The notes: generated by a model not told the origin, from the sequence alone. A stretch of DNA of 64,000 bases from Psychrosphaera sp. B3R10 (GCF_018861025.1 NZ_JAHKQH010000023.1:184762-248761); one strand, 5' to 3'. Shown: positions 10,201 through 18,811, numbered from the stretch's first letter. Program-made: numbers and translations.

Positions 10201-11891
10201 GTAAATATACAGCGTTGCGAAATGAATTTGAGCGGGCTGAATTAAATTTTGAGGTTGAGATTTCCAAAGTCAATGCGGCCTTAGAAACTGCAAACGTTGA
10301 GTACCAAGCCTTACTCACTGATAAAGCGCAATTGGAAAATGAAATTCAACAGTTGTCTGATAAAAACAGCCAACTAGAACTGAATTTACAAACAGAAAAA
10401 GATCATCTCGCCGAGACAAAACAGATGTTAGAGCAACAAGCAAACTTGTTGCAATCACAGCTCGACGAGAAAATAGCTGAACTAAAATTACAAATTCAAA
10501 ACTTTGAGCAACTCGAACTGCAAGCACAAGCTAAAACGGCCGAGTTTGACGCGTTTAGACTGGCTGTTGAAGAAGAGAAAAAGATACATCAGCAAGTTAT
10601 TGAAAGTTGGGAAAGCAAGCTTACCCAGGAGCAAAATCGTTTTGCAGAGCAAGCTAAGGAAGTTGCAAGACTGGATACTGAGCTTAATGCTCGGTTTGAA
10701 TTCCAAGATCAGCTTATTGCCGAGAATGACCAACTCACGTTACAAATTGACAATTTGCAAGAACAAGCCAAAACGTTTGCAGATTCAGCGTTAAAAACTG
10801 AACAAGCATTACGACATGATATTGCAGAACTAAAAATTGAGATTGATAATTCTCAACAAGCTGATAGTGATCAAATCGATCATTTAATGCGTGAGAATCG
10901 TCGTTTCCAGCAGTTATTAAAAACTGCGGAAACCGAAAATCAAGAACAACTTGATGATAAAGAACGACTGCAAAGTGAACTCTTTAAAGCTCAGCAGGAA
11001 GTTGCTCGATTAGCCTCATCGCAGGCTGACAGTGACAATTCAAATGACGAACAAATAATTATGTTACAAGAGGCAAATGTTGATCTCAGTAACTTAGTTA
11101 AACTTGCAAATAATAACGATGAAAAACAACGTGAAGACATTAAGCGACTAACTGAAGAATTGTTGTCAGCTAAAAAGTTAACAACGGAGCTGCAAGAACA
11201 AGTAGACCTAAACCACAGTCTCGATGAGCAGGAAGTTAAAGTACTTAAACAGGCTAAACGTGAAGCTGAGCAGCGGAGTGACGAATTACAAAAAGACGCT
11301 GTGAAGCTAGAGCAAGCGAATGAAGCCGCGGATAAGAAGATCCATATGTTGCAAGCTCAACTAAGCTCAATACAGAGCTTTAGTAATGAGCAATCGGATC
11401 AGCTATTCCAAACCAATATTGAACTGACTGAAATGATCGAGGCATTAAAAGGTACGAATAGTCGCTTGAAGATGGAACACGACCAATTAAAAGTACGATT
11501 AGAAGACTCACTAGGTCAATTGTCTCATGTTGATGAAGAGTTTGTCGCAACGCAGTCTGAGTTAACTCAAACGAAAGCCGATTTAACAAAGCAGCAGCGT
11601 CGTTCGCAAATATTGATGGAGCAACTTAATGTTGCTAATGAAGAAGAACAAAAAGCAAAATCGAAACTCAAAGAATTAACCATGCAGCGCATAACGTTAA
11701 ACTCTGAAAAATCCGCAGCGGATGTTGAGCAAGCGCGTGAGGTGATTAAACAACTTCGTTCTGAAAATAACGATTTGCAATTAGAATTAACTGAAAAAGT
11801 AGGTGCATTGGAAACCCAAGTGACGGAATATCGGTTAAAATTCAATTTTGCCCAACAGCAACTCGAGGCTTTACAGAAGCCGAAGCCATAA
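7248..11891 (+). CDS. Giant cytoplasmic coiled-coil protein, no enzymatic domain seen
   Basis: A 1547-residue protein made almost entirely of Glu/Gln/Lys/Leu/Ser heptads (about residues 35-1540), with very few prolines and essentially no tryptophan. There is no signal peptide, membrane helix, Walker A P-loop or ABC signature, so it is not an SMC or Rad50 ATPase although automated annotation may call it a chromosome-segregation ATPase. A short non-coiled N-terminus (FEDLTFEQFVALDERAFI) may be an anchor or oligomerisation site. The start is a TTG at 7248 behind an AGGGGTTAGGA Shine-Dalgarno region. It is followed after only 13 bp by the DUF416 gene, so the pair is probably co-expressed. A scaffold or filament role is inferred from shape only. 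Confidence 0.75.
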   Translation: MSQKKPVQNPFEDLTFEQFVALDERAFIKVRSSIASLLDELTESQTQLQSQLEDVEAEKQEIEDALLSLSQQLTDQESHDEVTFSATEISTDIQTLQKRLAKAEQEAEYYSEQLFAKDLSLSQLTTQIGDLNDQLEELSPKADDDSENRLERLTAQLNLTKEELAERNAELNSLRQSYQQDADKYASLEQQLNSAQTSERDSESDFQSQISQLHSQLSGEQAAKIELQKQYDELQQQCEEKALNIDELQAEVNQSQIDLASLTQQVVQLEIEVAEGAKSHVDDKTAYLSEIRELKDLLDSKEKQRLTFESNLNDDAKQFSQLTSQIDQLKSQLAELEHSKLQQDEELKQLHGDNANLQLERDTNIAGLSALQSEHAKQRNEFEQLKNELANSSQSEIEKSELIQSLELQLSSLSDTKTQLETTISEQAERLEILEARSIELTEIKLQSQHTKSNLDDLSSELRFAKSQHQEDVKKLEDNFRVELEKQLNEQKLQLEQDFQEDKVTSIDKVQAEQNTRYGELESQFNDAQSDIVKLQTEAAAQLEAFESAKKDAEENTNKVKQTYDRQIADLERELQAKESQILELSEQSNTLAAQQSATQGELASRIESEQSKIEQLEQQAKSLAELDEVKSEQGKQLEFLTSEKSELELELSSLQEQLASAESTSALAKSDHESEIKAINSQVDDLQQQITKLTADATELEERRALFQQQLEATTHDLNTKQNEVDALAEKLAEQVAENSQINAELADLKESHSEQVTSLEAEKAQQLVQLNAVETELELKAQTIDQVTAQVEDLNQTLEVNVAAHKEAQAQITTENAILQHQLHIVEAKRDEFESHIETLESRIVELQNEQTELHQALEQIKDEKREQFSQQQLAHSDLSDELIGVQNQLNKTSKERDLLAQQYESLQKQRDELSGILDETRDANSDAFQRLTKQNNELQAQLEVTYSDIQQRETEIETLKESLTESENTQSVLAEIISKSDSKYTALRNEFERAELNFEVEISKVNAALETANVEYQALLTDKAQLENEIQQLSDKNSQLELNLQTEKDHLAETKQMLEQQANLLQSQLDEKIAELKLQIQNFEQLELQAQAKTAEFDAFRLAVEEEKKIHQQVIESWESKLTQEQNRFAEQAKEVARLDTELNARFEFQDQLIAENDQLTLQIDNLQEQAKTFADSALKTEQALRHDIAELKIEIDNSQQADSDQIDHLMRENRRFQQLLKTAETENQEQLDDKERLQSELFKAQQEVARLASSQADSDNSNDEQIIMLQEANVDLSNLVKLANNNDEKQREDIKRLTEELLSAKKLTTELQEQVDLNHSLDEQEVKVLKQAKREAEQRSDELQKDAVKLEQANEAADKKIHMLQAQLSSIQSFSNEQSDQLFQTNIELTEMIEALKGTNSRLKMEHDQLKVRLEDSLGQLSHVDEEFVATQSELTQTKADLTKQQRRSQILMEQLNVANEEEQKAKSKLKELTMQRITLNSEKSAADVEQAREVIKQLRSENNDLQLELTEKVGALETQVTEYRLKFNFAQQQLEALQKPKP

Positions 11892-11904
11892 TGAGAGGAA
11901 CATT

Positions 11905-12522
11905 TTGTCTAAATTAACCAACGACAAACCGAAAACCAATAACTTCCAACGTATTCGAGAGTTAGGTTACAAGCAACAAGGCATCATATCTTTGATGTTA
12001 ATTGAACGCATGAAACCTAATTATTATCTATTTGCCCACGTAACCGATTTTCCTCAAGAACATAATCTCGACAACATGATTAATAGTTTGTGGGAGCGTT
12101 TGTTGGTGAAGGGGGCAAAAGTCAGCTTGTCGGCAATGGAAGATAAAATAGAATTGCTGACACCGGACGAACATGAATTTGATATGTATGGCGTTTATCC
12201 AGCATTGTATTTTTGTACCGCTGTTTTATCGTACATCAATGGCTTACAAAGTGAAGATGACTTAGATACGGTTGCCGTAGCAAAAATATCTCAAGGATGT
12301 ATTGTGCACCTTATTGAATATCAAGCCGACACCGAACTTGATAATGACGCCGTTCGCGAACATGAGCTGATGCAAAATGAAATGGCATTTTTAAGCAGTG
12401 CCATCGATTTTGTTGAAAGCCTGCCTTTGAAACAGCTTGATGCAAAATCGATTCGCCAAAAAGCAATTGAATTTGCCCTTGCCGATGGTGTTACTAATAT
12501 TGGTATCGAGTTCGAGGTCTAA
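11905..12522 (+). CDS. YjaG / DUF416 family protein
   Basis: A 205-residue soluble protein matching E. coli YjaG (DUF416) along its length: an LMLIERMKPNYYLF segment near residue 30, then LWERLLVKGAKV, the FDMYGVYPALYFC block around residue 95 and the end GVTNIGIEFEV. The molecular function of the family is unknown. I place the start at TTG 11905, preceded by a GAGAGG ribosome-binding site. A longer in-frame reading from 11848 would run back into the coiled-coil gene and lacks a ribosome site. The same TTG choice is seen in its 5' neighbour, 13 bp away. Confidence 0.85.
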   Translation: MSKLTNDKPKTNNFQRIRELGYKQQGIISLMLIERMKPNYYLFAHVTDFPQEHNLDNMINSLWERLLVKGAKVSLSAMEDKIELLTPDEHEFDMYGVYPALYFCTAVLSYINGLQSEDDLDTVAVAKISQGCIVHLIEYQADTELDNDAVREHELMQNEMAFLSSAIDFVESLPLKQLDAKSIRQKAIEFALADGVTNIGIEFEV

Positions 12523-12584
12523 AGGCCATTGGATTATAGGCGCTCAAAGCAACACTCTGAAACGAGAGCTTAGAAAGGCAAAAT

Positions 12585-12614
12585 AAAAGAGGGTTATTCA
12601 AACCCTCTTTTTTT
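12585..12614. terminator. Bidirectional terminator between DUF416 gene and outer-membrane protein gene
   Basis: A 9-bp stem (AAGAGGGTT with AACCCTCTT) and a five-base loop, with A-tract on the left and T-tract on the right, sits between convergent genes and can serve both. Confidence 0.88.
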
Positions 12615-12627
12615 AATGAGTAAAAAA

Positions 12628-13431
12628 CTAAAACTCGAATTCAAATCCTGCACGGTAGCTGATGTCTGTTTTTTCTACATCTAAAACAGGCTGACTGTTA
12701 TGTTCAATCAAAACACCAAATTTAAGATATAAATTTTCAGTTAATGCCGAATTAATCGAAAACTTATTAAAGGCCCGCCAGTCGCCAAACTCTTCTATAT
12801 TTGGTTGGTAATACAGGGTATTCGCCAAGTTTGCATATTTACTTAATGGTTTTGCAAATACCCAATAAAGATTGGCACGGGTTTGGGTAAAGTTGGTTGG
12901 ATCATCATTTACTAAGTACTTTTCGTGCTCGTTAAACAACCCGGCTCCAAAAGCGTGGGTTTTATGGAATTCTTGGCGATAGGATATCCCTAATAAATTT
13001 CTCGATTCAAGTGAACGAAAATCGTCAAAGTTACTTTGAGTAAATAGCTCAAACGACTTCTCTTTAGCAAAGTAGTAATTGTATCTAAAGTGCAAAAACG
13101 AGCTGTTGGCGCTTTCTGCACCATTACTTTTTGCATATTCACGTGAAGCCATTATAAATCCAAAATGTTTATCATGACGCTGTGAGTGGTAAAGACCGAA
13201 CTCAAAATTTTCGGTGTCAGAGTTACCACTTTTTCCGGATAAATCTAAAGACAGATTGGTAAATAGCGTTTTATCTTGCGAACGTTGTCGAAGTGATTCG
13301 GTCTCATCAATCGCCATAGTATGTGCGCTGAAGGTGAATAAAAACAAAGCAGTAAGGTCTTTACTATTTAAGGTTGTAAGGGATTTTGCTTTGCTGAAAT
13401 TTGAATAAAACGATTGGCATTGTTGAAGCAT
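12628..13431 (-). CDS. DUF481-like outer-membrane beta-barrel protein
   Basis: A 267-residue protein with a hydrophobic export segment ending in FTFSAHTMA at about residues 25-40, then alternating amphipathic strands rich in aromatic residues (LHFRYNYYF, LLGISYRQEF, RANLYWVF, AGFEFEF). It ends in a terminal Phe, the mark of BAM-inserted barrels. This resembles the YdiY/DUF481 salt-induced outer-membrane proteins, typically 230-260 residues. The polar stretch before the hydrophobic core is unusually long for a signal peptide (about 25 residues). No other ATG lies between, so either the true start is a rarer codon or the n-region is extended. Function unknown. Confidence 0.65.
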   Translation of the reverse strand: MLQQCQSFYSNFSKAKSLTTLNSKDLTALFLFTFSAHTMAIDETESLRQRSQDKTLFTNLSLDLSGKSGNSDTENFEFGLYHSQRHDKHFGFIMASREYAKSNGAESANSSFLHFRYNYYFAKEKSFELFTQSNFDDFRSLESRNLLGISYRQEFHKTHAFGAGLFNEHEKYLVNDDPTNFTQTRANLYWVFAKPLSKYANLANTLYYQPNIEEFGDWRAFNKFSINSALTENLYLKFGVLIEHNSQPVLDVEKTDISYRAGFEFEF

Positions 13432-13536
13432 AGGTAATTTAATTCTTATTAATTTTGACTATTTATATTGAATGAATGTCAGTCCGTTGAGTCTCTTCGT
13501 GTTTTACAGGGGTTTTACAGATGTTGTGCTGTAAAC

Positions 13537-14172
13537 TCAAGCGTCGTTACCAATAAATCGATATAAAGTGGCAGAGACTTGTCCCGCGGATTTATTTTTA
13601 ATTTGTTCAAATTGTTCAGACCACGCATTTGTCGTCAAGTCAAAGTCAGATGTCGTTTCCTGTTCGATATAAACTAAAGCCCCTGTAGCAATGAGTTTGT
13701 GGTCAATCAAGTGCGGTACGACTTTGTCCATGAAACCTTTGTTAAAAGGGGGATCAATAAAAATAAGGTCAAACTGAAAATTTAAAATTTGCTGCTGCGT
13801 AAAAAAGTCACCCTGCAAAACGGTAATTTGTTGTTGCGCACCGAGAAGTTTGACATTGCTCGTTAACTGGGATGCCGCGGTTTTATCTTTTTCAATGCAA
13901 TACACCTGCTTTGCGTGACGTGAAGCAGCCTCGAATCCAAGAGAACCTGCGCCAGCAAAACAATCGAGAACTAAAGCGTCACGAGTGTGGGTCATCAGCC
14001 AGTTAAAAACGGTTTCTTTTAACCTATCTGTTGTTGGGCGTAAGCCCTCTTTGTCGTGAACTTTTAATTTTCGTCCCCGCCATTGGCCACCAATAATTCT
14101 GATCTCACCTGATTGTGCTGATTTTGACCTTTGATTTTTGCCACGTTTTGCTGAGTTAGTCGTTGGTTTCAA
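13537..14172 (-). CDS. rsmD: 16S rRNA m2G966 methyltransferase RsmD
   Basis: A 211-residue SAM-dependent methyltransferase. The Rossmann SAM loop is LDCFAGAGSLGFEA and the catalytic D/NPPF motif is FIDPPF, as in RsmD, which methylates N2 of G966 in 16S rRNA during 30S assembly. The N-terminus is basic (KRGKNQRSKS) and followed by the conserved RIIGGQWRGRKL. It is divergent from ftsY with 115 bp between starts, the classic gammaproteobacterial order. Confidence 0.95.
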   Translation of the reverse strand: MKPTTNSAKRGKNQRSKSAQSGEIRIIGGQWRGRKLKVHDKEGLRPTTDRLKETVFNWLMTHTRDALVLDCFAGAGSLGFEAASRHAKQVYCIEKDKTAASQLTSNVKLLGAQQQITVLQGDFFTQQQILNFQFDLIFIDPPFNKGFMDKVVPHLIDHKLIATGALVYIEQETTSDFDLTTNAWSEQFEQIKNKSAGQVSATLYRFIGNDA

Positions 14173-14287
14173 AGTTTTACCTCAATTTTGGGGTTGAAAT
14201 TCATCAGGTGGTTATTATTTAGTTTGTTTTAAGATAATATACGCGCCAATTATCCCGCGCCTAACACATCATTTAAAGGTTTTTTTA

Positions 14288-15688
14288 ATGGCTAAAAAGT
14301 CTGGTTTTTTATCTTGGTTTAAAAAAGGTGCTCAGGAACCTCAGAAACAACCTGAAAATACGGAACAGAGCCAGCTTGTAGAGTCGGACAGTACAACTGA
14401 AATTGGCGAAAAATCAAACCAAGAGAAGGATGTTGTCGGGTCTGAAACAACCCCTTCTAACAACGGAGCTTTGCAAGAAGCAAATGTTGATGCTGATGAA
14501 GCGGGATCAAGTATTGTCGAAGATATCGCCCCAATCACACCTTCATCGGAAGAATTTGCCGTTGCAGAAACTGGTATTGACGAGCCAGTCGCTACTGACA
14601 ATAGCGAAGTCGCATCAACTGAGCCCGGTATACCTGAAGAAGATCAGGACACGAGGACTGAAACAAGCGAAGTAACAGATGATGCGACATTGGTTGATGA
14701 TGTTGATGCTGAAGCTGCTGAGGCGACAGAAAATGACAACGAGAGCACGCCAGCTGAGCCAAAAATAGGTTTCTTCGAACGTCTAAAACGAGGTTTAAGT
14801 AAAACACGTCAGCAAATCGGTGGTGGCTTTTTATCTTTATTTAAAGGCAAACAAATTGATGATGACCTTTATGAAGAGCTAGAAACTCAATTATTAATGG
14901 CTGATGTTGGGATGGATACCACGGTTAAGTTGATTAACCGACTGACTGAACACGCAGACCGAAAGCAGTTAAAAGATGCAGATGCGCTGTACGGTTTATT
15001 AAAATCTGAAATGTCAGACATATTGAAAAAATCTGATGCGCCATTAGTTGTTGATAACGACGATGGACCATTTGTCATTTTAATGGTTGGTGTTAATGGG
15101 GTTGGTAAAACAACCACTATCGGCAAAATGGCCAAACAGTTTCAGCAACAAGGCAAGTCTGTCATGTTGGCTGCAGGTGATACGTTCAGAGCGGCAGCTG
15201 TTGAGCAATTGCAAGTATGGGGTGACCGTAACAACGTGCCGGTTATTGCACAGCATACTGGAGCTGACAGTGCGTCAGTTATTTTTGACGCTTACCAAGC
15301 TGCGAAGGCGCGTAAAGCCGATGTGCTTATTGCAGACACTGCGGGTCGATTGCAGAATAAAGATAACTTAATGCAAGAGCTTGAAAAAATTGTACGAGTG
15401 TTGAAAAAACTGGATGCCAATATTCCACACGAAATCATGTTAACTATTGATGCAACAACTGGCCAAAACGCCATAAGCCAAACTAAATTATTTAATCAAG
15501 CGGTTGGTCTAACGGGTATATCATTAACGAAACTCGACGGCACTGCCAAAGGTGGCGTTATCTTTGCGGTTGCAGAACAATTTGAAATTCCAATCCGCTA
15601 TATCGGGGTTGGTGAAGGAATTGAAGATTTACGAACCTTTGAGCATCAATCTTTTATTGATGCCTTGTTTGATGAAAGTGAAAATTAA
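14288..15688 (+). CDS. ftsY: Signal recognition particle receptor FtsY
   Basis: A 466-residue SRP receptor GTPase. A basic start (KKSGFLSWFKKG) is followed by a long acidic A-domain (about residues 18-160) that binds membrane and translocon, then the N domain (FFERLKRGLSKTRQQIGGGF) and the G domain with GVNGVGKTTT, DTFRAAA, DTAGRLQ, TKLDGTAKGG and the closing GVGEGIEDLRTF. It guides ribosome-SRP complexes to SecYEG. An intrinsic terminator separates it from ftsE. Confidence 0.97.
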   Translation: MAKKSGFLSWFKKGAQEPQKQPENTEQSQLVESDSTTEIGEKSNQEKDVVGSETTPSNNGALQEANVDADEAGSSIVEDIAPITPSSEEFAVAETGIDEPVATDNSEVASTEPGIPEEDQDTRTETSEVTDDATLVDDVDAEAAEATENDNESTPAEPKIGFFERLKRGLSKTRQQIGGGFLSLFKGKQIDDDLYEELETQLLMADVGMDTTVKLINRLTEHADRKQLKDADALYGLLKSEMSDILKKSDAPLVVDNDDGPFVILMVGVNGVGKTTTIGKMAKQFQQQGKSVMLAAGDTFRAAAVEQLQVWGDRNNVPVIAQHTGADSASVIFDAYQAAKARKADVLIADTAGRLQNKDNLMQELEKIVRVLKKLDANIPHEIMLTIDATTGQNAISQTKLFNQAVGLTGISLTKLDGTAKGGVIFAVAEQFEIPIRYIGVGEGIEDLRTFEHQSFIDALFDESEN

Positions 15689-15729
15689 TACTGAATTTAT
15701 TCAAGTGTAGGTAAAACAGCGAAAATACC

Positions 15730-15760
15730 AAAAGCCCATTCAAGTAATGGGCTTTTATCT
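15730..15760 (+). terminator. Intrinsic terminator of ftsY
   Basis: An 11-bp stem (AAAAGCCCATT with AATGGGCTTTT) with a CAAGT loop and a short T-rich tail lies between ftsY and ftsE, suggesting that ftsEX has its own promoter in this organism. Confidence 0.75.
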
Positions 15761-15828
15761 ATCCTGACCTTGGGGTAATCTATGACCAGTTCAAAAACAA
15801 TAATAAAGAATGAAGGGAAGTAGCGCTA

Positions 15829-16515
15829 ATGATCCGATTTGAGCAGGTCAGTAAAACCTATCCTGGTGGGTTTCGAGCTCTTGAAAAAGTATCGTTTCAT
15901 CTTGAGCGTGGAGAAATGGCGTTTCTCACAGGCCACTCCGGAGCGGGTAAAAGTACGCTATTAAAACTGATCAGCATGATTGAACGACCTTCAATCGGTA
16001 ATGTCTTTATTAATGACAAAAATTTAAATCTCATTACTCCGAACCAAGTGCCTTACGCGCGCCGTGACATTGGTATGATTTTTCAAAATCATCGACTGTT
16101 ACAAGAACACACCGTATTTGACAATGTTGCTTTGCCATTAGTTATCGAAGGTTATACCCAAGGTGAAATAGCGAAACGGGTTCACGCTGCTTTGGATAAA
16201 GTTGGTTTATTAGATAAAGCCAAATGTTTCCCGAAAATCCTGTCTGGCGGCGAGCAACAAAGAGTTGGTATTGCGCGCGCTGTCGTAAATAAACCACCTT
16301 TGTTATTGGCCGATGAGCCAACAGGAAATTTAGACCCTGAGTTATCAAAAGAAATCATCAATGTATTTGAGCAATTTAATGATGTGGGTGTTTCAGTATT
16401 AATTGCTACCCATGATTTAGGATTGATTGCCCGTATGCGTTATCGCACATTAAGTTTAAAACAAGGTCGAATGACCAATGATGGCTTATCTGCTGAAAAC
16501 GGTTTGGGGATGTAA
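15829..16515 (+). CDS. ftsE: Cell-division ABC transporter ATP-binding protein FtsE
   Basis: A 228-residue ATPase with Walker A GHSGAGKST, signature LSGGEQQR, Walker B LLLADEPTGNLD and switch His in IATHD. With FtsX it forms the septal complex that activates cell-wall hydrolases through EnvC, which is encoded elsewhere in this window. The stop codon lies 1 bp before the ftsX start. Confidence 0.97.
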   Translation: MIRFEQVSKTYPGGFRALEKVSFHLERGEMAFLTGHSGAGKSTLLKLISMIERPSIGNVFINDKNLNLITPNQVPYARRDIGMIFQNHRLLQEHTVFDNVALPLVIEGYTQGEIAKRVHAALDKVGLLDKAKCFPKILSGGEQQRVGIARAVVNKPPLLLADEPTGNLDPELSKEIINVFEQFNDVGVSVLIATHDLGLIARMRYRTLSLKQGRMTNDGLSAENGLGM

Positions 16516-16516
16516 A

Positions 16517-17503
16517 ATGAGCATTTTATTTAGTTCTGAACAAAAGGGTGCAACAAACCGCGGTGTTAACCCACTGCAACGTTTTGTATACTTTTGGATT
16601 AATAACCTTAGACAAATTGTAACGAGTTTAGGTGAGATTTGGCGTACCCCAGTCGCCTCTGTTATGACGATATTAGTCATGGGGTTAAGTTTAACGCTTC
16701 CTGCTACTTTGCACATCATAGTCAAAAATGTTCAATCTATTAATGTTGAATGGGACAGTGCCTCTGAGATCAGTTTATTTTTAAACGAAGGATTGTCAGA
16801 GCAACAAATTGCCAGCGCCATTAGACGAATTAGTGCCTATGACGAAGTGGATGAACTTAGATACATTAGTAAAAATGACGCTATTGAAGAGTTTAAAACG
16901 CTTTCAGGTTTTGGTCAGGCGTTGTCATATTTAGAATCTAATCCACTGCCAGCGTCATTTGTAATCACGCCTACAGCCCGTTTTCGTCAAGCTGAAAGTG
17001 CTAAAAACCTATTACTTAAACTGCAGAAAGAACGCGAAGTTGATTTTGGTAAACTTGATATAGATTGGTTAACGCGACTCAACGCCATTGTTAATATGTT
17101 GCAGGAGTCCGTAATTACCGTTGCTATTTTATTATTGGTATCTGTGGTGTTAATCATCGGCAATACGATTAGGCTATCGATAATCTCTAGACGAGAAGAA
17201 ATAGAAGTAATGAAACTGGTAGGGGCGACGGAAGCATTTATCCAGCGACCTTTTGTCTATACCGGTTTGTGGTACGGACTGATGGGCGGCTTTATAGCGT
17301 TTATCGTTGTAAACTTTGTTGTCTGGTGGATGCAATCTGCTTTAGTCGAAATCTCTGGCTTGTATGTCAACGACTTTGAAATTGAGGGCCTATCATTTGC
17401 CGAGTTCGGTTGGTTAATGGCAATAGCTTCGTTTTTAGGATTCTCAGGCGCTTTCTGGTCTGTGCATCGTCATATTAAAGAAATTGAACCAAACATTGAT
17501 TAA
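16517..17503 (+). CDS. ftsX: Cell-division protein FtsX
   Basis: A 328-residue inner-membrane partner of FtsE with four membrane helices: about residues 52-75, then three in the C-terminal half around 205-225, 250-280 and 300-320. A large periplasmic loop between the first two is the EnvC-contacting domain. I start at ATG 16517, 1 bp after the ftsE stop and 7 bp behind GGGG. A start at 16478 inside ftsE would add 13 residues with no ribosome site. The signature SIISRREEIEVMKLVGAT is present. Confidence 0.95.
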   Translation: MSILFSSEQKGATNRGVNPLQRFVYFWINNLRQIVTSLGEIWRTPVASVMTILVMGLSLTLPATLHIIVKNVQSINVEWDSASEISLFLNEGLSEQQIASAIRRISAYDEVDELRYISKNDAIEEFKTLSGFGQALSYLESNPLPASFVITPTARFRQAESAKNLLLKLQKEREVDFGKLDIDWLTRLNAIVNMLQESVITVAILLLVSVVLIIGNTIRLSIISRREEIEVMKLVGATEAFIQRPFVYTGLWYGLMGGFIAFIVVNFVVWWMQSALVEISGLYVNDFEIEGLSFAEFGWLMAIASFLGFSGAFWSVHRHIKEIEPNID

Positions 17504-17884
17504 GCATTCTTTTACGTAAAAATTGCCGTGAAGCCTCAAACACTTGAGCGGCAGGACTCAATGCTCTATGCGCTAGCAGTCGACAACGCAGGCTCCTCAT
17601 TGTTCTACTTTATACTCAGATAGTCACGGTTGTTGTTGACTAATAACTATCCGCAATCAGCAAGACGTTTCTTGTCAAAAAGTACAGCACTTAATTTAGC
17701 GCTAAAGCGTAACAAAGTGTTTCAATCTGCGTTTTTTTGAACAATATTCTTCAAATATTTTGATTTACCAGCTGGTTTTTCTGCAAAAATTCATTTTATC
17801 TGTCTGTATTTAAAGGTTATTTCTAAATCTTATATTAGGCTTATAGCCATAGATCTAATCGATCTATAAATAGCGAAAAATAAA
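17504..17884. other. Intergenic region ftsX-rpoH before the CIRCE element
   Basis: About 380 bp without a supported gene. It contains a perfect 12-bp palindrome TTTAGCGCTAAA at 17695-17706, and AT-rich DNA toward rpoH. No clear terminator for ftsX was found. It presumably holds several rpoH promoters. Confidence 0.5.
17841..17870 (+). promoter_or_regulatory. Candidate sigma-70 promoter of rpoH
   Basis: TATAAA at 17865-17870 with a poor -35 (TTATAG, 17841-17846, 18-bp spacer). Transcription would start near 17877, placing the CIRCE operator at the very start of the transcript, the usual HrcA arrangement. The -35 is weak, so this is tentative. Confidence 0.35.
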
Positions 17885-17911
17885 TTAGCACTCTATCAGC
17901 TTGAGTGCTAA
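17885..17911. promoter_or_regulatory. CIRCE element (HrcA heat-shock operator) upstream of rpoH
   Basis: Arms TTAGCACTC and GAGTGCTAA separated by exactly nine bases reproduce the CIRCE consensus without a mismatch, 33 bp before the rpoH start. CIRCE is bound by the repressor HrcA, classically at groESL and dnaK. Here it would place sigma-32 synthesis under HrcA. The hrcA gene is not in this window. Confidence 0.92.
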
Positions 17912-17944
17912 GATGCCTTTCAGTTAATTAAAGGAGGTTTAAAT

Positions 17945-18811
17945 ATGAGCCGAAAAAATCAATCAATGGCATTGGCGATAACGCCTCAAAGCGGCAGCAT
18001 TGAGTCTTATGTTTCTTACGTGACAAGCATTGATATGTTAGCTGCTCAGGAAGAGAGAGAACTGGCATTCAAACTATATGAAAACGAAGATTTGGAATCT
18101 GCGCGCAAACTTATCATGTCGCACCTTCGTTTTGTTGTACATATTGCACGAAGCTATTCAGGTTACGGTTTACCTCAAGCGGATTTAATCCAAGAAGGTA
18201 ATATCGGCCTTATGAAAGCGGTAAAACGTTTCAACCCTGAGGTTGGCGTACGTTTAGTTTCTTTCGCAGTACATTGGATTAAAGCTGAAATCCACGAATT
18301 TGTATTAAAAAATTGGCGCATCGTTAAAGTTGCGACAACGAAAGCACAACGTAAATTATTCTTTAACTTACGTAAGTCGAAAAAACGTCTTGGCTGGTTT
18401 AGCAACGAGGAAGTTTCAACTGTTGCAGAAACTTTAGGCGTGTCAGAAAAAGAAGTGTTAGAGATGGAATCTCGCATGAGTAATTACGACATGGCGTTTG
18501 ATATCGGTAATGATGAAGATGATTCTGATTCTGCAGCGTATTCACCGTCAATGTATTTACAGACAAATAATTCTGACTTAGCGGCAAACGTTGAAAAAGA
18601 ACAGTACGTTGAACATACTAACAACCGTTTGATGTCTGCAATTAAAACATTAGACGACCGTAGTCAGGATATATTGCACAGCCGTTGGTTAGACGATAAC
18701 AACAAAACAACGTTGCAAGAGTTGGCTGACAAATACGGTGTTTCTGCTGAACGTGTTCGTCAGTTAGAAAAAAATGCAATGAAAAAAGTTCAAGCGTTGT
18801 TAGTTGCTTAA
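17945..18811 (+). CDS. rpoH: Heat-shock sigma factor RpoH (sigma-32)
   Basis: A 288-residue sigma factor. Region 2 contains [16 protein letters not shown] and the core-binding [11 protein letters not shown]. The RpoH-specific box [14 protein letters not shown] is present, and region 4.2 ends with [19 protein letters not shown]. It directs transcription of chaperone and protease genes. The ribosome-binding site AAAGGAGGT (17930-17938) is a near-perfect anti-16S match 6 bp before ATG, stronger than those of the neighbours. A perfect CIRCE operator lies just upstream, and an intrinsic terminator follows. Confidence 0.97.
   Translation: MSRKNQSMALAITPQSGSIESYVSYVTSIDMLAAQEERELAFKLYENEDLESARKLIMSHLRFVVHIARSYSGYGLPQADLIQEGNIGLMKAVKRFNPEVGVRLVSFAVHWIKAEIHEFVLKNWRIVKVATTKAQRKLFFNLRKSKKRLGWFSNEEVSTVAETLGVSEKEVLEMESRMSNYDMAFDIGNDEDDSDSAAYSPSMYLQTNNSDLAANVEKEQYVEHTNNRLMSAIKTLDDRSQDILHSRWLDDNNKTTLQELADKYGVSAERVRQLEKNAMKKVQALLVA

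Noticed and set aside
7248-11891. SMC or Rad50-type chromosome segregation ATPase
   Set aside because: No Walker A, signature or Walker B motif; coiled coil only.
11848-11904. Longer N-terminus for the DUF416 protein
   Set aside because: It would overlap the coiled-coil gene without a ribosome site, whereas TTG 11905 has a GAGAGG site and fits the homologue's start.
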